Shown here in pieces: positions 21,831 to 33,284 of a DNA stretch of 64,000 nt (positions are counted from its first letter, which is position 1; each line of letters starts with the position of its first letter). The notes beneath the pieces are model-generated. The model had not been told where the DNA came from. It saw nothing but the letters and a program-made list of their open reading frames with translations, and made no database searches. Location of the stretch: positions 26,097,501 through 26,161,500 of the forward strand of contig NC_079880.1 of the NCBI RefSeq assembly GCF_029227915.1. Direction: 5' to 3'. Position numbers and translations under genes: made by a program. Origin of the DNA: Hydractinia symbiolongicarpus (lineage: Eukaryota; Cnidaria; Hydrozoa; Anthoathecata; Hydractiniidae).

Positions 21831-22157
21831 TTATTATATACCCAAAAGAGATTGTTATAATTAAATTCATTTTTGTTTCGATTTCTATGTTTTGATGTTT
21901 TTGTAAAAAGAATTTTCTCGACAAAAAAGTTCCCGCCATTTCACGTGTTTGGAAATCGACCAATCAGAAAACGGACCACTAAGAAACAACCAATCACAGT
22001 TAATAACGATAAAAATTAATGAGGCGGAAAGGATAAAATCAAAACATGCGTTTACGAATGTTTTGTCAAAACTATTGTTACGTCACAAGCATTGAATAAT
22101 ACGGGTGGAATACGATTATTTATTCAATGGCTGTTTATGCTTACGGGTATATAATAA
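21831..22157. promoter_or_regulatory. Inverted-repeat-bounded block with CCAAT boxes and CRE-like site
   Basis: TTATTATATACCC (21831-21843) and GGGTATATAATAA (22145-22157) are exact inverted repeats bounding 327 bp. Inside are two forward CCAAT boxes (ACCAATCAGAAAACG near 21959 and AACCAATCACAG near 21988), a CRE-like TTACGTCAC near 22078, and the inverted pair CATTGAATAAT/TTTATTCAATG (22091-22132). It lies about 200 bp upstream of the first coding exon of the C14orf93-like gene, so it may be a MITE that supplies promoter elements. The role is inferred. Confidence 0.55.
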
Positions 22158-22351
22158 TAGCATAAAAGCCATCTTTAACGTCCTAAAAAATAATTCTTTA
22201 ATAAAATGTTAAATTATTTTCACGAAAAACTTTTGTTCTATTTAAAGTTATATAATCATTAAAATTATTAATATTGTTTTCACCCCATCTCTCATCGCAA
22301 TTTGTATCGGGGGTTGTCTATTTTATTACCATGGCCTAAACGCTCAAGAAA

Positions 22352-24317
22352 ATGTTTCGCTCGCACCCCCTGAAGACAATTTCATTCCATTCAGGTTTGG
22401 GCGCGCAAATTTGTTTCAAAAGAACAAAGAACGATACAGTCAGGAGCAGCATACTTGAAGAAAACATGGCGTCTTCGTTTTATGGAAATACTTCTACTGC
22501 CACAAATCCAGTAGCAATAAAAAGAGCCAAGGTTCTAAATCCAACACCACCGCCACGTAAAAACTCAACCAAATGTGTTTCACGAAGCCCTGGTGTGAAG
22601 TTTAGGTATGTAGCTAGCTAGCCAGCTAGAGCTAAAATGATTATGTTCTCCATGCCATGTATACTTTTCACTAACATAAGAAATTTGGTTTATTTCAGAT
22701 TACAGCAACAGAATGAAAGTTTGGAGGAAACTTCATTTGAGGAAGAAAATAATGCTTCACCACAGATGTTGCGGTAATAACATAATAACATTACAATAAC
22801 TGAAGAGTGCTTAAGGCTGCTTGTTCACACTGCTTACATCGTGTTTAAGCACCCTCATAAAAAACAATATATTTCCTAAATTTTAATTTTACTTGTAATA
22901 AATAATTTGCCGTCATTTTTTTTTGCCTCAGACAGTGTGAGAGGAATTTACCTCAATTGGGGTACATTGTATATATACCCCATATCGAGATCGTTCTCGT
23001 TACTGCCATGCATATTTTTTAGCTACTTTATTTCATATTTTTATACATGGCTCTCACTAACGTTAATGATGCACTGAGAAAGAGTATTTCATTGCTGGAA
23101 TCTCAAATTCAGAACAACAATGTAAGAATAGAAAATGTGGAAAGTTCACTTGTAGATGTAAACAATAAATGTGCGAATCAATTTGATGATTCAAAAAAGG
23201 GAAATTGCCACCAGAATTAACTGTAAATTAATGAAAAAGTCATTTTTTTCCATGACATATCATATCCAGTATTTAGGCACCTTTTTTGAATTTTTTACAA
23301 CTGATGAACAGGTTTGCTCAAATTTCAAGAGCTTTAAGTACAGAGAATGAATTAACGGTTCGCAGATTGCGAGCCAATATCCACTATTTGCGAACCATTT
23401 TTTAACATTTTTGAACTAAGAAGTGGTTGTTTTGCTCGTTTTAGCAACTTGTTCGAAATGCATACAGAAGTATAAAGGATGAAAGTACTTGGAATTTTTT
23501 AGAGAGGTAAGGGTAATTCTCTAAAATGTATATAACCATTTTCTTGCACTTCCAAGATAATACTTGTAAAGACTGTCCACATTATTTTATCAGATGCTTG
23601 TTTGATTGTTGGAATATAAAATTTTATATTATGATAGGAAGTAACTCAATTACTATAACTTTATAGATTTGACTCCATACACAACAGTAGAATAACTAAT
23701 TTGGTTTGCCAAATTGTAAAAGACAGCAACGAAAATTCCTATGCTCCATCTTTAATGCACAGTGAGTAACTACTGTTTCTTACCATAAGGCGTAAATTTA
23801 TTTTGGTATTTTACATAATTGAATTGTTTGTTTATATATAATAGGGTCGTGTAGCAGATATTATTCTACCCTGAAACAAAAAGAAAAGGAGGAAGATAAT
23901 GATAGAAATAGTAAATTAAAACGTAAAAGAAGGCGAGCAACTCGTCGGCACCGGGTATGCTGTTAAATTTGAAAACAATTATGCTATACCAATTTGGCTA
24001 TGTTTTTTAAACCACAATTAGCTTCATTAAAATTACTTTTCATTGTCCATTATTTTTCTTTTAATAATTTTATTTTATCCGACAATCAAAATGCGTGCCA
24101 CGAGATAAAGCCGACATCTGGATGTTATTTAATGCCGAAATAATGAGTGACGAACATTCAGATAATGAAGCAGAAGGATATCTACCTCCACCGAAGTGAA
24201 GAAGTCACTGAACTGCTTCACTTTATTGATAGTAAACGCTTGGGTAAAGATGAATTGGATGCAAGAATACCTAGAAGTTACTCACATAGGGATATAAGGG
24301 CAAAGGTTATAATATAA
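22352..24317 (+). pseudogene. C14orf93-like multi-exon gene, probably decayed
   Basis: Exons with matching phases: 22352-22605 (start 22352, or the stronger ATG at 22466, MASSFYG), 22699-22773, 23445-23506, 23667-23761 and 23845-23954, all with GT-AG borders. A coiled-coil-like block at about 23047-23218 (VNDALRKSISLLESQ) and a block at 23309-23407 (ISRALSTENELTVRRLRAN) belong to it but I could not splice them cleanly. The C-terminal block from about 24095 has MSDEHSDNEAEGYLPPPK and, after a frame change, EEVTELLHFIDSKR. The order RNAY...STWNFLE, basic KRKRRRATRRHR, MSDE...LLHFID recalls the C-terminal domain of vertebrate C14orf93. A stop at 24197-24199 with a frame shift there, and the lack of an AG acceptor before the last block, suggest decay. 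The assignment is from memory of the family. Confidence 0.6.
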
Positions 24318-24609
24318 TCGTTCTAATTAATAAACTCAATAGCTGCATTAGCTTCCATCCTTATTTGTTATTTGAATGTGTATAATTTTGTTAATATTTT
24401 GGTAAATATGTCTGTATATATATATGAAACGTTTCAATAAATTTTTGAACTAACAAACTTTTTACATTCATTATTCTTTAAACGCCTTTTTTGCTAAACC
24501 AAATAACGACAACAACTCAATGTACAGCTCCTAAATCCTTCCTGAAAGTTTAAAATTCTGCCTGGAAAATTATCAAAAGGGGTGAAATGGGTTAAACCTG
24601 TAATTCCCT

Positions 24610-24905
24610 CAGGCAGCACTACACCAGATGTACTCCGTATATTACCTCGTACTTTTGTATACAGTCGCATATTTTGATAGAATACGACGCGAATATTTTC
24701 GTATACAACTTAAACGTAAATATACGGCATGTATATTCAAGACGAGTCGCGGCTGTGATATTTTCGTATACTCTGGGGTCCTTATACGCAAAGTATATTT
24801 TCGTATTCCACCATACTATACAAAGAAGAACGCTTCAGTATATTTTCGTATATTGACGGTGTACGAAAAAAAATTCAACGAATCTGGTATTTTGCTTCTT
24901 ATTTG
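24610..24905. repeat. Cluster of TATTTTCGTAT words
   Basis: ATTTTCGTAT occurs four times between 24690 and 24855, with related CGCATATTTT and CGTATAC words between. The cluster gives two overlapping open frames that are repeat artefacts. TTCCCTCA at 24606 and TGAGGGAA at 24905 are inverted and may mark the ends of a short element. Confidence 0.5.
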
Positions 24906-25067
24906 AGGGAACAAGGTGCTATAATAAAGTAGTGAAAAATACACTCAAAAACGTTGCTTGTTGTACATAATATTGGAAATGAAGATGCATGGACAGAACT
25001 ATATATAGAATAAAATCCAGAAACTTTATGTGGTATTACTGTCTATCCATTACATCTATGTTGGATA

Positions 25068-26430
25068 TTGGTTATTAAAAAGTACTACATTGGTACTTAC
25101 AGCAAATCGTTTTCTCCATCCTTACCCACCAACTGGCACCGTGATATGCGTGGTATTTTTGCTGGTTGCACGCTCTCTATTATTTTGTTTTTAGCAGGCA
25201 TCAAAATTATACTTGAATACACTGTCCTAGCACCAGCCCCCAATTTCGTGTCTTGCAAAAATGTATTTGTGTCACTGGTTAGAGCTTTTATGGATGACAT
25301 CAATCTAATGTCATCTGTGTTCGGTGCACAGAATCTCCTTTCCAGATGCACCACTGCTTTGAAATGGACTGGCAAGGCATTTTGCCCTTGAAAGTCAAGT
25401 TGTATATTACTTGTAAAGGGTAGGACTTTAAACTCAACACCAACTGACTTCTCTTTGTGTATCTCTTTAATTCATTAATCACCGGTTCGGTTTCTGTGTC
25501 GCATTATTGATGGTTCTCTAATTCGAAATCTATTGACGAGCTTGACAGTAAGCTATCAGGTGGTCTTACAATCATTAATAATTTGTTTCAAATGAAGCCA
25601 AAAACTTTGGATTTTGCAAAACCTTCTTATTCCTAGAATGCAATGGCCAATCCTCATTTATGAAGTCCCTGTATTTCGGGTTACAAAGTTGGAGAAAAAA
25701 ACATCAGTTTTTATTAGGAATTGGCTATCCTTCACTCCTCTACCACAAGCATTTGTTTGTAAAGCTCATGCTCTCCTTGTTCAATGCCTATTAAAAGCTT
25801 AACATCGCTATTAAAGCATTCCAAATTCAGTGGTTAGTTACTCTTAAAAGATTCAAAAGATTCGAAAGATCATTTAGTGTCCAACAGTGCTCCAAACTTA
25901 AAATCAGGTTTGTGGAAATTAGAGGGTGCTGTAAACACAGCCAAAGCAGAACTAGCTGTGAAATCTGGGCACTCCCCAGTTTGGCAGGGCAGGTCTGGGT
26001 ATACGCAAAGGTGTCAGAGTTCCCAAAACAAGGCAGCGTCATATCGAAAACTTATTTCAGAAACCGCAAAAGACATCGATGAGGAGACACACATGGGTAG
26101 AACCTTAGAAGTTCAAGGACAGTGGTCCTGATGAGAAAACTGCATCAAAAATGACCTGTCGTGGAATTCCATTCTAGCCATGTTTCCGAACTTACCTCTT
26201 TTCTGCCTGGCCTCTACTTTAGACGTTCTTCCATCTTCTAGTAATCTTAAGCGCTAGAAAATTTGAAGCTGTTCTTTATGTAATACACAGATATACATAA
26301 CGGCACATGTCACAAACCTTAAAGAGTTCTGGTCTAACAACGCACCATCTTCTGGAAAAATATTTCAAAGGATACCCTTTTGTCAAATCACACATACGCA
26401 CATGAATGAATTATGGGGGAATCAGTGTCA
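25068..26430 (+). pseudogene. Non-LTR retrotransposon reverse transcriptase relic
   Basis: The first block ends with AFMDDINLMS (about 25287-25316), the catalytic F/YxDD box of a non-LTR reverse transcriptase, followed by LSRCTTALKWTGKAF of the palm/thumb. About 220 bases on, WPILIYEVPVFRVTKLEKK and FIRNWLSFTPLP (25640-25745) match the region after the polymerase in such elements. A further block (GCTGTAAACACAGCC to GTTCAAGGACAGTGGTCC, 25928-26128) corresponds to the distal part. Several frame changes and stops separate the blocks, and the 5' half is missing. It is a dead, 5'-truncated copy. Confidence 0.8.
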
Positions 26431-26711
26431 GTCAGCGTTATGGGACAATTCGCGTGATTTTTTTTAATTTACTTTTTTTCTTAATTTCAATGGAAAAATT
26501 ACTTTGTGGTAACTAAAGACAATATGTAGTGGTCTTATTACAAACATACATCGCTTAAAAAACCTTACAAATTCAAATAAATCGATTTAAATCATTCCGG
26601 TTTGAGTTAGTGTTATGGGCCAATTTTTATTAAACGTATGTAAATTTATATTATACATATTGTTTTTATTACCATCATATTAGAAATACTTTTTTTTGTC
26701 AAACATATTTC
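26431..26711. other. AT-rich spacer with GTTATGGG(A/C)C words
   Basis: GCGTTATGGGACAATT (26437) and GTGTTATGGGCCAATT (26612) are 175 bp apart in direct orientation. Their core TTATGGGAC is the reverse complement of the core of the adjacent 18-bp array. No gene is seen. Confidence 0.5.
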
Positions 26712-26822
26712 TCTGTCCCATAAGTTGTGTGTGTCCCATAAGTTGTGTGTGGTCCATAAGTTGTGTGTGTCCCATAAGTTGTGTGTGTCCCATAAGTTGT
26801 GTGTGTCCCATAAGTTGTGTGT
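26712..26822. repeat. 18-bp minisatellite GTCCCATAAGTTGTGTGT x6
   Basis: Six tandem copies with one variant (GGTCCATAAG in the third). The repeating translation Cys-Pro-Ile-Ser-Cys-Val is not a protein: the surrounding frame has no support and the array is in non-coding DNA. It lies about 150 bp before the PolB remnant. Confidence 0.93.
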
Positions 26823-26952
26823 ATAATTCTTTAGACGTCGGCCACGTCAACACTTGCCTAAGTAGAATTTTCCAATGGGAAAATTCTGTGTATTTAAAAC
26901 TAGTTATTGGTCTAAAAGCATTGCATAATTTTATTATAAGCGTTTAATAAGG

Positions 26953-29539
26953 TTCCTTTGCGCCCAGGATCCGAATTTGGATTTGTTTGAGCTGCAAGAA
27001 ATGATTAAAACCAGACCTATTGCGAAAAGTAAGTTGAATGAATGGAGGGAATGGTTGATAAATCATGTACCTAAGGCTATTAAGAATAAAACAACAAAAG
27101 CTTTCAAAACCATGAAGGATAAGATCATGAGTTTGTATAAAAAGGGTAGTGGAGAGAAAGAAGAGGAAGAGGTGAAAGAGGAAAACCCCTATACTCCTAT
27201 TGAAGAAGCGTTTGTAGGTTCATACAAACGCTTTAAGATAAACTCGGATGGTGAGAAGAATGTTAGGGTATTTTTGAAAAAGGTTCATCCTATCGTCAAG
27301 AGGTTGATGAAGGACTTGCTCGAACAGAAGAAGTCTTTGAAGACTCAGGCGACCTTGTGGGTGAGGTGGGTAAGGGATGATTTATCCAATGAGGATTCAT
27401 CTAATCCCGAATCAATAGTAATGCATGTTGATAAAGCGTTCAATAGCTATATGGAGATACTGCACGCCCACGATGACATTTCCGATGTTTTCGATCGGAT
27501 GTGTAATAAGATAATCGAGCAGATTGAAAACCCCGCTCTACCCGCCAGTGTGTTCACAATCGAAAGGATCCTACATATGCATGTGGACTTTCATAAACTG
27601 AAATTAACCAGAGGTAGTTCTTACTTGCCGCTACCCAAGAATTTCAGTGGAAAGCGATCTGTGATTAACCCTTATAACGAGGATGATGAATGTTTCAGAT
27701 GGGCTATTATCGCTGCGCTTAACCACAATTCTTAAGAAGCATGACAAGTATAATTGGGATGGTCTAACTTTCCCAATGGTACTAAACAAGATAGATTTGT
27801 TTGAGAGAAGGAACCCTGACGTTGCCGTGCATGTTTTGACAAAGGATAAGAGAGAAGGTATCTACATGTGTCGCAAGTCAAATCATCTGGATCGTAAAGA
27901 GACGGTTGTTTTGTTTTTACTGTGTGAGAGGGACAAGAGACATTATATCACTGTTAAGAACTTGAGCGGTGTCGTGAGCAAGGTCAACTCAAAGCATAAA
28001 AATAAGGAGTATTATTGCTTGAATTGTCTAAATGGATTCTTAAGCGAATAGAAAAGGGATGAGCACTTTGAAAATTGTAAAGATAACGATGCTGCTAAGA
28101 TTCAACTCCCTAAAGAGGGTAGCACCTTAACCTTCACTGATGGTAAGTTTCAACTCAAAGCCCCATTCATCATGTATGCCGATTTCGAAGCTTTCACAAA
28201 AGAGTTGCCTGAAGAAGAGAGAAAATGCGGATCATCCACCGAGAAAGTTGGTAAGCATATCCCTACAGGTTTCTGTTGTTATAGCAAATATGCTCATGGT
28301 GAAGTGCCGGACCCTCTGAAGCTTTACCGCGGTGAGGACTGTGTTCCACGCTTTGTAGATCATGTAGTTTCTAAGGTTAAAAGGTTATATAACATGTTTC
28401 CTCAGAAAGCAATGGATCCACTGACGGAGGATGAGCGTGACAGTTTCAAGAGAGCCAGGGTGTGCCACATTTGCATGGAAGAATTTGATGACAAGGATGA
28501 CATCAAGGTTAGGGATCACTGCCATTTCACCGGTAAGTTTCGCGGGGCTGCCCACCGTGAGTGTAATCTCCGATACAAGGTACCCAACTATATCCCTGTC
28601 GTCTTCCATAACCTGAGTGGATATGACGCACATCTATTCATCAAAGAGCTTGCTAAATAGCATGGAGAGGAAGGTATAAGCGTCATTGCCGAAAATAAGG
28701 AGAAATATATCTCTTTCTCGACTGATGTTAAGGTTGGTGATTACATTGACAAAAATGGGGAGACCAAAGACAAAAAGATACAGCTGAGATTCATCGATTC
28801 AGTTCGTTTCATGGCTAGTAGCCTGGATAAGTTGGTAAACAATCTCTCTGATGATCAGTGTAAAAATCTTTGAAAATTCTTCAATGATGATGAGCAATTC
28901 AAAATGATGGGCATAGAGATGTCCAAGATCAAGATCAAACTGAACAAGCCAATCTATCTAGGACCAGTGATCCTCCATCTATCGAAGATGGTTATGTATG
29001 AGTTTCACTATGATTACATGAGACCTAAGTATGGTGAGGATGTAAAGCTTTGCTACATGGATACAGATTCATTCGTGTACCACATCAAAACCAACGACTT
29101 CTACAAAGATATCACTGATGATGTGCCGACGAGATTTGACACTTCAGGGTACGATAGGAGAGATGGTAGACCTCTACCATTAGGTTTGAATAAAAAGGTC
29201 ATAGGTCTGATGAAGGATGAGTTGGGTGGTAAGGTAATGACGGAGTTTATCGCTCTTAGAGCGAAGAATTATGCTTATAAACAGCTAGACGGAAAAGAAG
29301 ACAAGAAGTGCAAAGGAGTCAAGAAATGTGTGGTGAAGAAGACCATAGGGTTTGATGATTATAAGAGATGTCTGTTCGAGGGTGTAAATGTTTACAGAAC
29401 CCAAATGACCTTCCAATCGATTATGAATGATCTTCACACGGTAAAAACAAATAAACTCGCTCTAAATGCAGATGATGACAAAAGAATAATAGTTGATGGT
29501 ATTACTACGTACGCTAGAGGCCATTATAGACACAGTTGA
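26953..29539 (+). pseudogene. Protein-primed DNA polymerase B of Polinton/Maverick type, core deleted
   Basis: The order matches Polinton-type PolB proteins: an N-terminal region with SSYLPLPKNFSG and NPYNEDDECFRWAIIAAL (about 27620-27720), a CLNC zinc-like motif (28015), the exonuclease motif YADFEA (28154-28171), an HNH/endonuclease-VII-like VRDHCHFTGKFRGAAHRECN (28510-28569), VVFHNLSGYDAH (exo II), then polymerase motif C YMDTDSF (29057-29077) and the distal GLRAK-type block (IALRAKNYAYK). A frame change near 27725 and in-frame stops at 28049, 28658 and 28871 break it. At about 28900 the frame passes directly from exonuclease sequence to sequence just before motif C, so the segment carrying palm motifs A and B is absent. 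It cannot encode an active polymerase. GC content is higher than in its surroundings. Confidence 0.92.
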
Positions 29540-29549
29540 ATCCTATCAC

Positions 29550-29627
29550 TGTAATGGGGGGACACGGCGGGGATTGGGGGGGTTGGGGCCCAGGGGGGTG
29601 GGGGGACACGACGGGGATTGGGGGCAG
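29550..29627 (+). repeat. G-rich duplicated motif, quadruplex-prone
   Basis: GGGGGGACACGGCGGGGATT and GGGGGGACACGACGGGGATT are two copies about 46 bp apart, joined by GGTTGGGGCCCAGGGGGG. The plus strand has many runs of four or more G within 80 bases, in an otherwise AT-rich window, immediately after the PolB remnant. Confidence 0.85.
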
Positions 29628-29637
29628 AAATTCTTCC

Positions 29638-29842
29638 ATCGTTGATTTAACAGGTATGATCCATGATTTGACGTAAAATGGTAAAGTGCTAACGGATTTT
29701 ATGGACTCTTCTATCGTTGATTTAACAGGTATGATCCATGATTTGACGTAAAATGGTAAAGTGCTAACGGATTTTATGGACTCTTCTATCGTTGATTTAA
29801 CAGGTATGATCCATGATTTGACGTAAAATGGTAAAGTGCTAA
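29638..29842. repeat. 75-bp tandem repeat, 2.7 copies
   Basis: Units start at 29638, 29713 and 29788 with ATCGTTGATTTAACAGG and are essentially identical, so the expansion is recent. It follows the G-rich block; both may be parts of the terminal region of the PolB-bearing element. Confidence 0.93.
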
Positions 29843-32790
29843 GGAATTTTGTCCTAACATCCGCATTTTCCTATCTCTTATATAGCTTTTTGACATCTTT
29901 TGGTTCGACATATTGGACGGACAGTTCCATCAACAAATAATCCCCAGCAGAATTTTACTCATGACCAGCATCAGCATACTCTCTGAGCTTTATTAAAGCT
30001 AAGCAATTTTGATTGAGGTCGCGCAATTTGTACTTAAAATGCTGATAAATCAAATTTACACGAAGTTTGAAATCATACTTCGTTCTAGAACGGATCTCCC
30101 AAATCGATGGATCATGTCACCATACCCACATGGATAAGCGGTCATATATATCAAACGGTTGTTTTGTTTTGTTTGAAGATGAGATTGTAACAGGTACTGG
30201 AGATGAGCAATAACTTATTTTGCTACTTCCCTCTCGGAAAAGTCCGCAAAAGTGTAGAAAATGTATAGCAATGCCCACATGGACAGAGTATTTGTTGTTT
30301 ACACAGTTTAACTCAGCAAACGTTTTTGATTCAGATAGCGTTGTTCATCACATGTCCTGTGATCGAGGATGGAACTCACGCAAACGGGCAAAGGTTCCGG
30401 CAAGAAAAAATAACGCACAGATCAAAATAGAAGTCCGTAAATTCCTGTATTATAATAAGGGAAGCCCTAGGTGCAACGTAAAAGACGAGTGCATATTGAA
30501 ACTGGCGCAAGATCTATGCTAAAATTTGCGCAGGACTGTATTTACTATGATTAAAATTTACCACAGGCTTTTAAACAGCGTTGATCAAAACATCCGGTGA
30601 AGTGTTCATCTTATATTATACCCGTTTTTAAAAAGTATCTACTCTGTTAATGGCTCCACGCACAACCACGTCCCCAGGGGTTCTTGCCTTATTGAGATGT
30701 AGCCCGAGCGCTAGCGGATTTGATTTATCAGGCAACAAATCCTGGGGACGAGGATGGTTCACGCAACTCGTTGATTCTTACCTGTTGGGAGGCTGAAAAG
30801 AAAGAATGCTTTTTGGCACTACTTCTATTTGTCCCAGACATTAATTTTATAATTATTCACAAAAATGTTTTATGAGTTTTGTGGCAACATGTTCATGGGG
30901 TTTCTTTTACCATCTAGGAGATGACGTCAATCTGGATTTCATCCCACAAAAAAAATTACCATTCGAATTTTACTTAATAAATGTTAAATTGCTATTCTTC
31001 AGTATAATCAGGATAAGATGAACTTTTTTAAAATGGGAGGAAGTTTATAAAAAAGGGGAGAAGTACTGGAAATTAAAAACAGGTAAGCAAGTGTGAATGT
31101 TTAATATATTATACAATATTTATTAACAGTTTTTTTTATACATTAAATAATATTATTATAAGTAAATAAAAATATTTTTTACGATGTAAAAAATATTTAT
31201 ATAAAAATATTTAGATAAAAATATTTATATTAAAATATATATATATATTTTTTTCTTATTAATATTATTTTAACCATTCTAAATAATTCTGTCAGTTCTT
31301 TTATTTTTTTCTCGACTGCTTGTGTATATTTTGGAAGAGCGAGACAAATAATTATTTTCAAAATACCCACTATACGTGGGTATTCTGTAGTCACGTGACC
31401 AGCCAGGGCCAGGGCCTTGTTCAGGCCTTCAAAATATAAAAGGCCTAACAAGATTTGGGGACGAGGTTGAGAAAGTATATCAGTTGATGTTTGTAATAAG
31501 ATTTACTCTACATTGCACCATGCGGCAAGTTTGAGACAGTTTAAAAAACACGTGACCTTTGACATGTGTCGCTTCCTGAATGAAATATAAACGAAACAAG
31601 GCTTGATAAAAATCGAACAGAAAAATGTTTCAGTACGTTTTACTACAAATAAATTTATTACAATATAAAATAAAACTAAAAAATGGACTCGTTCCTCATC
31701 TAAAAAATAAATAAATTTCATGAAAGAAAGTTTAAAATAGAAATAACAAAAGATAAATATATCCAATTGTATAAAGTACCGTCTCACCTCACAAAGTGAT
31801 TGTTGTTTTTCAAAACAAAATCATTTGAAATATTTACTTCGTCCTGTCCTGAAAGATAAAAAGATTTGTTATTTCAAAGTATAGCTACCTAAGTATTAGA
31901 ACAGCCATCGTCATGGCCATGTCTTCTAAATGAGAGACAATCTGTCAATTTGTTCATAAAATCCTTTTATAACGCGAAATTTGTACAATCGCTATGCAAA
32001 AAATAAAATAATTTCGGATTACGAAAAAAAAGTTTAACATCGTGACATTCTTATTTTAAATGTTTTAAATATCTTTTATTTTAAATATTTTCACATCTAT
32101 ATTATTTAATTCATGCTAACAATAATAACATTCAATTTCAGAAGATATAAAATAAAAAACAGTCTGGGTACGAAATTGTATTTTTACTTCTTCTTTTTTC
32201 TTATAAAATTTATTATTTTTAATTTCGTTATAATATATACTTATCTCTTACAGTATCTCCTCTCATTATTTTTACATACATAAAAATTAATGCTGTCAGA
32301 ATTATTAACAGCTATAATTATTCACTATTTTTTATTAAAAATACTTTCTACTTTGGACTGTCACAATAATCTACTTGACAACCTCAACATTTTATTCTTA
32401 AGTATTTTATTCATTTTATCCAATTTGTTATAAAAAAATATTTTCGACATTCAACATTTTATTCTTAAGTTTCTTAAATTTGAATTCATTATATCCTTCA
32501 ATTTGTTAATTAGTTAACTTCACTCAAATAAAAATCATCAATCCTTTTATTATTGCAAATCATTACATTCGTTTTTTAACTTTCATTTATCCTCATTATT
32601 ATCAAATTAAAAGAAATAAAAAATTCATTCTTCTTTCTAATTTATTAACTTTTAATTTCTTCGCACCAAAATTTAAAAAAATAAAAACATTCCATACCTA
32701 AATATTTTTTTAAACATTTATTTAATCCTTATTATTTTCAAATTAAAATAAAATACAAATTTATTCTTCTTTCTAATTTATTAAATCAAC
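29843..32790. other. Mostly non-coding interval
   Basis: A 100-codon frame at 30220-30522 (plus) has no recognisable domain, though it is rather basic (SRKRAKVPARKNN); I keep it only as a possible exon. At 30674-30761, CGTCCCCAGG and CCTGGGGACG are inverted around 65 bp, a small foldback element. A relative of its end, TTGGGGACGAGGTTG, is at 31454. From 31790 to 32790 the sequence is extremely AT-rich; a block at 32571 ending in TTCTTCTTTCTAATTTATTA recurs about 136 bp on at 32707. No gene is seen. Confidence 0.5.
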
Positions 32791-33284
32791 TTAATAACTT
32801 ACTTCGTATTCTTTTATTTTTCGTCTTATTATTTCCTGCTTTTGTTTATTCTTCGATCCTCCAGCAACATCATAAGCTGTGTATCCATCTTCATCTTCGA
32901 TCGTCACATCAATATTTTCATGACGCAACAAAACATCAACACATGAGATGTCACCAAACCATGCAGCAACATGTAATGGTGTGAGGTTGTCAACATCTAC
33001 ACGGTTGATGTTTGTTACATCATGTCGACATAACATATCTAATATTGTGTGACGATCATGATATGCAGCGTAATGATAACTGTTTTGTTTCAATCTATCT
33101 TCCGCCCAAACATCACTCCCATATGAGATGAGTATTTCCACCATTGATGTATTGTCGGTGTTCCATACTGTCCACATCAATGGTGTGTGTTCAACTACAT
33201 CTCTCATGTGAACGATGTTTGGATGAATGGATAGTAATTTTTTCAATTTGTTGACATCGTTAGATCTAATAATTTTCACGATAT
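32791..33284 (-). CDS. Ankyrin-repeat 3'-terminal exon
   Basis: This exon encodes about four ankyrin repeats, helix-turn-helix units used for protein-protein binding. Visible repeat cores are HTPLMWTVWN, NSYHYAAYHD, LTPLHVAAWFGDISCVDVLL and GYTAYDVAGG. It begins after a TTTTTAG acceptor; the reading frame needs one base from the previous exon (phase 1), giving D/x-IVKIIRSND. It ends at a stop at 32791. There is no in-frame ATG at the beginning, so it is a downstream exon, not a whole gene. The nearest upstream coding exons on this strand that end in phase 1 are in the HEPN-helicase gene (41394), which makes this a possible alternative last exon of that gene. It could equally be the tail of a gene whose other exons I missed. 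Confidence 0.78.

Noticed and set aside
26696-26947. Protein with Cys-Pro-Ile-Ser-Cys-Val repeats
   Set aside because: It is the translation of an 18-bp non-coding minisatellite, with no splice sites or flanking coding sequence.
30220-30522. Basic 100-codon frame as a gene
   Set aside because: No homology signal, no splice context and no promoter; kept only as a remark within the interval.
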